This document shows, in pieces, positions 7,462 through 11,067 of a stretch of DNA of 11,067 bases. The notes beneath the pieces are model-generated. The model searched no databases, was not told the origin of the DNA, and saw only the letters and a program-made list of their open reading frames with translations. The number at the start of each line of letters is the position of its first letter. Positions within the stretch are counted from its first letter, which is position 1. The position numbers and the translations under genes were made by a program. This DNA is from an uncultured Nitrospina sp. (GTDB lineage: Bacteria > Nitrospinota > Nitrospinia > Nitrospinales > VA-1): NCBI GenBank assembly GCA_950072225.1, contig CATMOP010000035.1, forward strand, positions 1 to 11,067, written 5' to 3'.

Positions 7462-8469
7462 ATGTCAAGAAAGCTATCGGGTCCAGAAAGAGCCGCAGTG
7501 TTGCTGATAACCTTGGGGGAAGAAGTTGCCGCCAAGGTTCTGGCTAACTTGGATGACCGGGAAATTCAGAATATTGGTAACTATATGGCGGCCCTTGGGA
7601 ATGTAGACATGAGTGTCATGGACTCTATCAATAAAGAGTTCTATGACCTGGCGTTATCGGGGACGGGTGGTTTGGGTCTTGCCGGGATGGATTTTCTAAA
7701 AGCCGCTCTTATGCAGGCTTTGGACCCAGCCAAGGCAACAGAAATTTTGAACAATATCACCACGCCGGGTGAAGAAATGGGCGGTGGACTGGAAACGGTC
7801 CGGTTGATGGATCCCAAAGTCATTGCTTCGTTTATCACCAACGAACATCCTCAAACTGCGGCGATTATATTGGCTCACCTGGACCCACCGGTTGCCAGTT
7901 TGACAATTCGGGAATTGCCGGAAGAAAACCGGATGGAAATTATACATCGCCTGGCAACGCTGGAACGTGTTGCGCCCAGCGTGATCCGCGAGCTTGATGA
8001 AGCCTTGCAGGCTGAGTTCAGGACTTCAGGTGCGGTTTCCGGTAATAAACTGGGTGGTGTTGAAATCGCGGCGGAAGTGGTGGGTTCCTTGGATCGGGCT
8101 ACAGAGACGGCTATTTTAACAGCCATGGATGAGGTAGATCCTGATCTGGCTAAAGAAATTCGTGACCTCCGCTTTACGTTTGAAGATATTCTTAAAATTG
8201 ACGACGCCGGTATCCAAATGATCATGAAAGAGATCAACATGGAAGATCTCGTGATTGGTTTGAAAACAGCTACCGATGAGTTGAAAGAAAAACTGTTCTC
8301 CAATATGTCGGAACGCGCCGCATTGATGATGAAGGAAGACCTTGAATCTCTTGGGCCGAAAAAAATCAGTGAAGTTCAAAAAGCCCAGCAGAAGGTTATT
8401 ACGGTTTGTAAAAAACTTGAAGAAGAGGGAAAGATTGTTATCGGTGGCGGTGGCGATGAAATGGTTTAA
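7462..8469 (+). CDS. fliG: Flagellar motor switch protein FliG
   Basis: A 335-residue, full-length FliG. FliG forms the torque-receiving ring on the cytoplasmic face of the flagellar basal body, binding FliF through its N-domain, FliM through its middle domain, and the stator MotA through its C-domain. The N-domain begins LSGPERAAVLLITLGEEVAA. The middle domain has the EHPQ motif (128-131). The Gly-Gly hinge is in NKLGGVEIAAEVV (198-199). The five charged positions aligned with E. coli K264, R281, D288, D289 and R297 are K268, R285, E292, D293 and K301 here, so charge is kept throughout. The Gly-rich acidic tail is short. ATG 7462 has no clear Shine-Dalgarno sequence. The gene is outside the usual fliF-fliG-fliH cluster; its neighbours are unrelated, so it is either an orphan single copy or a second fliG. 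Confidence 0.95.
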   Translation: MSRKLSGPERAAVLLITLGEEVAAKVLANLDDREIQNIGNYMAALGNVDMSVMDSINKEFYDLALSGTGGLGLAGMDFLKAALMQALDPAKATEILNNITTPGEEMGGGLETVRLMDPKVIASFITNEHPQTAAIILAHLDPPVASLTIRELPEENRMEIIHRLATLERVAPSVIRELDEALQAEFRTSGAVSGNKLGGVEIAAEVVGSLDRATETAILTAMDEVDPDLAKEIRDLRFTFEDILKIDDAGIQMIMKEINMEDLVIGLKTATDELKEKLFSNMSERAALMMKEDLESLGPKKISEVQKAQQKVITVCKKLEEEGKIVIGGGGDEMV

Positions 8470-8491
8470 CTCTTTTCCCCCGTTTAGAAAA

Positions 8492-9016
8492 TCAGGTGAC
8501 CTGAGCGTTGATGGGGATCAAGTGGGATTTGATGCCTTTTTCCTTTTCCAGCTTTTCCAAGATTTCATAGAGGGGGTTCAGTCCATTCGAAACGGTGCCT
8601 TCGAGATGGATATAATAGGTTCCCGATTCGCCAGCTTCCCCAACATTGGATTCGAGATGTAGAATATTTAATCCGGCCTGAGCGAGCGGGGTAGTAGCAT
8701 CTTCCACGATTCCCATACGGTCTTCAGCGAACAGGCTGATTCTTACATCCGGCTCGCAATTGTGCTGGGTTCCATCATCCAATTCCACTAAATGGGCGTT
8801 GAGTTTAAGGGGATCGCAAATGGAAGCGATGATGGCATTCAATGAACCCTTGCTCCCTTCATGTTCGACCATCAACATGATGGTAAAATATTTTCCCAGT
8901 CGGACCATGGAAGAGTCGCCCAGATTGCAATTATTTTTACAAAGTCCCGCACTCAAGCGAGCGACAATGTTGGGTTGGTCGAGTCCTATTAGAGACAGCA
9001 TGAACCAGTTTTTCAT
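8492..9016 (-). CDS. Two-ACT-domain protein, GcvR-like
   Basis: A 174-residue cytosolic protein made of two ACT domains. The first (about 4-80) has IGLDQPNIVARLSAGL...NLGDSSMVRLGKYFTIMLMVE, the ligand-loop and strand pattern of GcvR-type ACT domains. The second (about 91-165) has AEDRMGIVEDATTPLAQAGLNILHLES. ACT domains usually bind amino acids. GcvR represses the glycine cleavage operon in enterobacteria by binding GcvA, but relatives elsewhere often lack GcvA and their role is open. In the first domain the usual D-x-P-G-I-V is D-Q-P-N-I-V, with Asn for Gly. It is convergent with fliG (22-nt gap, no hairpin) and diverges from the lipoprotein gene. ATG 9016 is preceded only by a weak purine stretch. 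Confidence 0.82.
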   Translation of the reverse strand: MKNWFMLSLIGLDQPNIVARLSAGLCKNNCNLGDSSMVRLGKYFTIMLMVEHEGSKGSLNAIIASICDPLKLNAHLVELDDGTQHNCEPDVRISLFAEDRMGIVEDATTPLAQAGLNILHLESNVGEAGESGTYYIHLEGTVSNGLNPLYEILEKLEKEKGIKSHLIPINAQVT

Positions 9017-9051
9017 GGATTTAAGCCCACTTTCGCAAGAATAAAGACGAA

Positions 9052-9092
9052 TTGGAAATTATCTGAATATTATGCTATAAGAATAGCATAAT
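9052..9092 (+). promoter_or_regulatory. Extended -10 promoter overlapped by a perfect 10-bp-arm dyad
   Basis: TTGGAA (9052-9057), an 18-nt spacer and TATAAG (9076-9081) preceded by TG (extended -10). A perfect inverted repeat, ATTATGCTAT at 9069-9078 and ATAGCATAAT at 9083-9092 with loop AAGA, covers the -10 and the expected start near 9088. This placement suits a repressor operator. Transcription would run into the lipoprotein gene through a leader of about 150 nt. Confidence 0.5.
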
Positions 9093-9128
9093 TGCTGAAA
9101 TATATATAGTTAGAGCTGGGGGATCAAT

Positions 9129-9187
9129 AGGGCTCACGAAATCGCAGAAGGTGTTGCTCAAAATGCCCTGCTTCTGGTTTTATTTAT
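9129..9187 (+). promoter_or_regulatory. Leader with two interleaved stems (possible attenuator)
   Basis: CAGAAG (9145-9150) pairs with CTTCTG (9171-9176), followed by GTTTTATTTAT, a terminator-like arrangement with a long 20-nt loop. AGGGC (9129-9133) pairs with GCCCT (9165-9169), which lies inside that loop. The two stems are interleaved, so they either exclude each other or form a pseudoknot. No known riboswitch consensus was recognised. Short stems keep confidence low. Confidence 0.3.
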
Positions 9188-9241
9188 AAGAGTGTGTTCA
9201 TTAGATGTAATAACAGTTGACTTCGAGACTTGGAGGAGAAA

Positions 9242-9406
9242 ATGAAAGTAAAAATGTTTTTTTGCGTTTTGATGTTCATGTTTGTGGTTGCCGGTTGCGC
9301 CGGGGTTCAACAGGGTGGTTCAGGCGGTGATTCTAAAAGTTCCAAAGGATGGTCAAATAATGATTTAAGAGATATGGGTGTGGAAGAAACGAAAGGTTCT
9401 TATTAG
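9242..9406 (+). CDS. Small 54-residue lipoprotein
   Basis: ATG 9242 follows a strong GGAGGAG (9232-9238). The 54-residue product has a Lys-flanked hydrophobic signal (MKVKMFFCVLMFMFVVAGC) with lipobox VAGC, so Cys19 should be lipidated after signal peptidase II cleavage. The mature part is only 36 residues, starting with a Gly/Ser-rich linker (GVQQGGSGGDSKSSK) and ending WSNNDLRDMGVEETKGSY. The residue after Cys is Ala, so outer-membrane sorting is plausible by the enterobacterial rule. It has a long 5' leader and its own strong terminator, suggesting a well-expressed single-gene unit. No family was recognised; analogues are small Braun-type or entericidin-type lipoproteins, without clear sequence likeness. 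Confidence 0.85.
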   Translation: MKVKMFFCVLMFMFVVAGCAGVQQGGSGGDSKSSKGWSNNDLRDMGVEETKGSY

Positions 9407-9435
9407 CCTTTTTTTCTAACTGCAATTGCAAATTT

Positions 9436-9468
9436 AAACCCGGTCCGCTTGAGCGGACCGGGTTTTTT
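9436..9468 (+). terminator. Strong intrinsic terminator of the lipoprotein gene
   Basis: Left arm 9436-9448 (AAACCCGGTCCGC), loop TTGA, and right arm 9453-9465 form a perfect GC-rich 13-bp stem ending in a six-T run (9463-9468). It lies 30 nt after the stop codon. Confidence 0.93.
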
Positions 9469-9490
9469 GTCTTGCGGTTATTTTCCGATC

Positions 9491-9546
9491 TTATCCGGAA
9501 CATTCATATTTACACATAATTTAGCAAATATGAATGTTCCGGATAA
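9491..9546. repeat. Perfect 21-bp inverted repeat with 14-nt loop
   Basis: The left arm (9491-9511, starting TTATCCGGAACATTC) is exactly complementary to the right arm (9526-9546, ending GAATGTTCCGGATAA). The loop is ACACATAATTTAGC. No T-tract follows on either strand, so it is not a classical terminator. It lies between the lipoprotein terminator and the end of a minus-strand micro-gene. No target-site duplication is evident at its edges. Confidence 0.9.
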
Positions 9547-9569
9547 ACGAAGGCCTAAGCCAAAAGCCT

Positions 9570-9659
9570 TTAAGTCAGGATATGTGAGAAGACTAAAAAA
9601 GCAACCACGGTTGCCAAAAAGAAACTGAGGCTCCAAAAGATCGTATCTTCAGTTAGCAT
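9570..9659 (-). CDS. 29-residue single-span membrane micro-protein (candidate)
   Basis: ATG 9659 is preceded by GGGGGA at 7-nt spacing on the minus strand. It opens a 29-codon frame: MLTEDTIFWSLSFFLATVV then AFLVFSHILT, ending TAA. Residues 7-28 form one uninterrupted hydrophobic helix with an acidic N-terminus, so the protein would sit in the inner membrane. Small single-helix proteins often are accessory subunits of oxidases, transporters or other membrane complexes, but no such family signature was recognised. Support is the good ribosome binding site, the clean helix, and an upstream dyad at 9678-9693. The frame could still be chance. Confidence 0.5.
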   Translation of the reverse strand: MLTEDTIFWSLSFFLATVVAFLVFSHILT

Positions 9660-9677
9660 GATCTAATCCCCCATAAA

Positions 9678-9693
9678 TTAACAATTTTGTTAA
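9678..9693. promoter_or_regulatory. Dyad upstream of the 29-residue ORF
   Basis: TTAACAA-TT-TTGTTAA is a perfect 7-bp-arm palindrome 18 nt upstream of ATG 9659 (minus strand). A third TAACAAA copy lies at 9713-9719. It could be an operator. No clear promoter hexamers were found with it. Confidence 0.35.
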
Positions 9694-9722
9694 CTCGTTA
9701 TCAGCTTTTTTTGTAACAAACT

Positions 9723-9932
9723 TTAGGGAATCTGTGAAAATAGGTAAATAAACCGTGGGAACTTGTTAAAAGGAGACCTTGGCAAATTACCCCGCCCGGA
9801 TTGTTTGACCTTGATAACCGCCTTTAATCCCTCAGCCGACTCGGCAATCCTTTGGAAATGCTTCAATCCGTTCCGATGTTGAAAAAACTCTTGCGCCAAT
9901 TCCAATATTTTGTCAATTTATTTTTGGCCCAT
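9723..9932 (-). pseudogene. Short unidentified ORF with TAA at codon 5
   Basis: ATG 9932 has AAGGAA 7 nt upstream, and reads MGQK, then TAA (9920-9918), then IDKILELAQEFFQHRNGLK and on for about 65 codons to TAA at 9723. The part after the stop looks like a helical protein start (IDKILELAQEFF). The rest (RIAESAEGLKAVIKVKQSGR...) is not recognised. It may be a broken small gene following the Sel1 pseudogene on the same strand, or a chance frame. Function unknown. Confidence 0.3.
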
Positions 9933-9964
9933 CGTGTATTTCCTTAAAAAAAATAAATTCGCGT

Positions 9965-10374
9965 TTACTTTTTTATCGAAGCCAATGGTGGCCCTTCTTG
10001 GTACCTAATTTTTGCAGAAATTATGGTATCTAACAAATTTTTAAATGATTCCGGAACACCCTTTTCTGCCAAGCATATATACTTGTATTTGCCTGGGTAT
10101 ATCCCTTTTCGGCGGCAAGTCGGTACCACTTGACGGCTTCAATGTCGTCTTCTTGAACTCCATATCCAAAGTCATACATAAATCCCATAAAAAATTGCGC
10201 TCTGGAATTTCCCTGTTCCGCTTACGGCAACCATAGCCTGTGTGCTGTCTCATAGTCCTTTTTTACATAGGCGCTCCAACCTTCTTGGAAATCATCATAA
10301 AACATGACGGATGAAATGGTAAGGAGAGATAGAAAAGTGACAGTGAGCAAGATTATGAATTGTTTAGCATTCAT
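9965..10374 (-). pseudogene. Sel1-repeat protein gene, degraded (TAA plus probable frameshift)
   Basis: ATG 10374 (AGGAG 10 nt upstream) opens with a hydrophobic N-terminal helix (FIILLTVTFLSLLTISSVMF), so the protein was exported or membrane-anchored. It continues into DDFQEGWSAYVKKDYETAHRLWLP, the start of a Sel1 repeat. TAA at 10224-10222 (codon 51) falls where Sel1 proteins usually have Leu (PLAEQGN). The same frame then continues AEQGNSRAQFFMGFMYDFGYGV and EAVKWYRLAAEKGYTQA. After about 10090 the Sel1-like sequence passes into another frame (KYKYICLAEKGVPESFKNLL), ending TAA at 9967-9965. Sel1 repeats are alpha-helical protein-binding solenoids. A stop plus a shift indicates true decay rather than recoding. 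Confidence 0.75.
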
Positions 10375-10712
10375 TCCCAGCGATCTCCTATCACAACACT
10401 CGGTTCTTTTCGATATTGTGGTCTTTCTCTTGCCGGGGCGGTATGGACTGAAACCGCATAAGTATCTGGTTCCATTTTTAAAACCCCGTTGGATTGAGGG
10501 CAACTGAAGAAGGGCGGCCAAGGATGTAGTAGGATAATATGCGAATGGAATCGCATGGTGGGATTGTATCAGAAACCCAAAGATATCACTAACGAGATAT
10601 GATTTTCAAGTGTTAGCCAGAGTGTGGACCAAAACCAACAAAAGGCTAACTGTTTCCGGCTACTCATAAAGATTAAGGGCCTATGGGAAAACACGTAAGC
10701 CCTTATCTATAA
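10375..10712. other. Gene-poor stretch
   Basis: No convincing gene was seen. It contains a dyad ATGCGA-N6-TCGCAT (10539-10556), a possible operator upstream of the Sel1 gene. It also contains an inverted repeat TAAGGGC (10674-10680) / GCCCTTA (10699-10705), extended imperfectly by AGA/TCT, just before the tRNA-like fragment. Confidence 0.4.
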
Positions 10713-10737
10713 TGGTCGGGACGAGAGGAATTGAACC
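10713..10737 (-). repeat. 25-nt tRNA 3'-end fragment (candidate attachment-site scar)
   Basis: On the minus strand this reads GGTTCAATTCCTCT followed by CGTCCCG, A and CCA. That is a T-loop, 3' T-stem strand, 3' acceptor strand, discriminator and CCA. G72-A73 is the end of bacterial tRNA-Pro. The sequence further 5' (beginning GCATAAAAATG on the plus strand) does not supply the rest of a tRNA, and the 5' T-stem strand pairs only 3 of 5. Integrases that use tRNA genes leave such 3' duplicates, so this is a likely att remnant or island boundary. Confidence 0.6.
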
Positions 10738-10745
10738 GCATAAAA

Positions 10746-10973
10746 ATGAAATTTATTACTCAAAATATTGTCATAATTATAGCGTTGGTTTTGTCATACG
10801 CCATCATCCACTCTACGGCTGAATATTTGCCCGATGTGATTCATTGGTTATTTGGTGTGCATGTAGAGGAGGGATTTTTTACTAAGTACAGGTTTCCTGT
10901 CGTCATTTTAGCATTTCTAATTTTCCCGATAATACGCTGGCTTAAAAAGAAGTTGGATTTGCAATGGGGATAA
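10746..10973 (+). CDS. Small two-helix membrane protein
   Basis: A 75-residue protein with two hydrophobic segments (about 6-26 and 51-68) separated by a short loop containing YLPDVIHWLFGVHVEEGFF and a Lys/Arg-rich end to the second helix (RWLKKKL). The positive-inside rule puts the C-terminus in the cytoplasm. No family was recognised. ATG 10746 is chosen; a TTG at 10731 in the same frame lies inside the tRNA-like fragment. Neither has a well-spaced ribosome binding site. The next small ORF overlaps its stop by 10 nt, suggesting a coupled operon that continues past the window edge. Confidence 0.6.
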   Translation: MKFITQNIVIIIALVLSYAIIHSTAEYLPDVIHWLFGVHVEEGFFTKYRFPVVILAFLIFPIIRWLKKKLDLQWG

Positions 10974-11053
10974 CGATCACTTTAAAAGCAACTTGTAGTC
11001 AAGAGGAAATGGATGAGCTGGAAGTAGTGATTCAGACAAAAAGAAGGGGATAA
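10964..11053 (+). CDS. 29-residue micro-ORF overlapping the upstream membrane protein gene (candidate)
   Basis: ATG 10964 overlaps the preceding stop (ATGGGGATAA) and encodes MGITITLKATCSQEEMDELE followed by VVIQTKRRG, ending TAA. It is small, mixed-charge and soluble, with no recognised family. The tight overlap and a following start with a good ribosome binding site support a translated chain of small genes. Its own ribosome binding site is weak. Confidence 0.4.
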   Translation: MGITITLKATCSQEEMDELEVVIQTKRRG

Positions 11054-11057
11054 ACTA

Positions 11058-11067
11058 ATGCAAAGTG
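11058..11067 (+). CDS. Start of a further gene (runs off the window)
   Basis: ATG 11058 follows AAGGGGA at 7-nt spacing, 4 nt after the stop of the micro-ORF. Only three codons are visible (MQS), so nothing can be said about function. Confidence 0.4.

Noticed and set aside
7641..8379. Minus-strand ORFs inside fliG
   Set aside because: They are antisense shadows of a complete, conserved fliG.
9491..9546. The 21-bp inverted repeat as an intrinsic terminator
   Set aside because: No T-run follows the stem on either strand, and a strong terminator already exists at 9436-9468.
3090..10374. Reassignment of TAA as a sense codon in this organism
   Set aside because: TAA ends fliG and other intact genes, long housekeeping frames have no internal TAA, and the Sel1 gene also appears frameshifted. 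Decay or error explains the pattern better.
10222..10521. 99-residue minus-strand ORF starting at 10521
   Set aside because: The first 49 residues are low-quality sequence upstream of the natural start. The Sel1 protein begins at ATG 10374 with a ribosome binding site and signal-like helix.
10713..10790. A complete tRNA gene on the minus strand
   Set aside because: Only the T-loop to CCA end is present. The upstream sequence gives no anticodon or D arm, and the T-stem 5' strand mispairs.

Overview
The window looks like chromosomal DNA of a Gram-negative, flagellated bacterium of moderate GC content. It carries a siroheme nitrite/sulfite reductase, a flagellar motor switch gene (fliG), a diderm-type lipoprotein signal and dispersed intergenic palindromic repeats. 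Such repeats are common in environmental lineages such as Nitrospinota, Nitrospirota and delta-proteobacterial groups. The phylum cannot be fixed from this sequence alone; Nitrospinota-like is only a guess.

Layout. (1) 1-1762, minus: a large assimilatory-type nitrite/sulfite reductase, cut by the window edge, with a structured leader at 1789-1830. (2) 2027-2743, plus: an ICMT/phospholipid-methyltransferase-type membrane protein. (3) 2744-3089: an intergenic patch built of several dispersed repeat types. (4) 3090-5026: an AT-rich accessory block with two convergent genes, a DUF5677-like protein and an HNH endonuclease. Each is broken by one in-frame TAA with the frame otherwise intact. (5) 5147-5611, plus: a small TPR protein, followed by more repeats. 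(6) 7259 down to 5789, minus: a small membrane protein overlapping by 4 nt (ATGA) a class I SAM methyltransferase, then a second small membrane protein. (7) A divergent promoter region (7307-7417), then fliG on the plus strand, convergent with a two-ACT-domain GcvR-like protein (8492-9016). (8) 9017-9722: a dense regulatory and small-gene region. It holds a 10-bp-arm dyad over an extended -10 promoter, a leader with mutually exclusive hairpins, a 54-aa lipoprotein with a near-ideal terminator, a perfect 21-bp inverted repeat, and a 29-aa single-TM protein on the minus strand. (9) 9723-10374, minus: decayed genes (a Sel1-repeat pseudogene and a short ORF), again with in-frame TAA codons. (10) 10713-10737: a 25-nt copy of a tRNA 3' end (proline-like acceptor), a probable integration scar, followed by a tightly packed plus-strand set of very small genes running off the right edge.

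The genes do not form one pathway. Housekeeping functions (N/S assimilation, motility, ACT regulation) are interspersed with accessory or decaying genes. I did not find a convincing new multi-gene system. The most notable signals are four ORFs each stopped by a single TAA, the unexplained structures and micro-genes in 9017-9722, and the tRNA fragment next to the small-gene cluster at the right edge.
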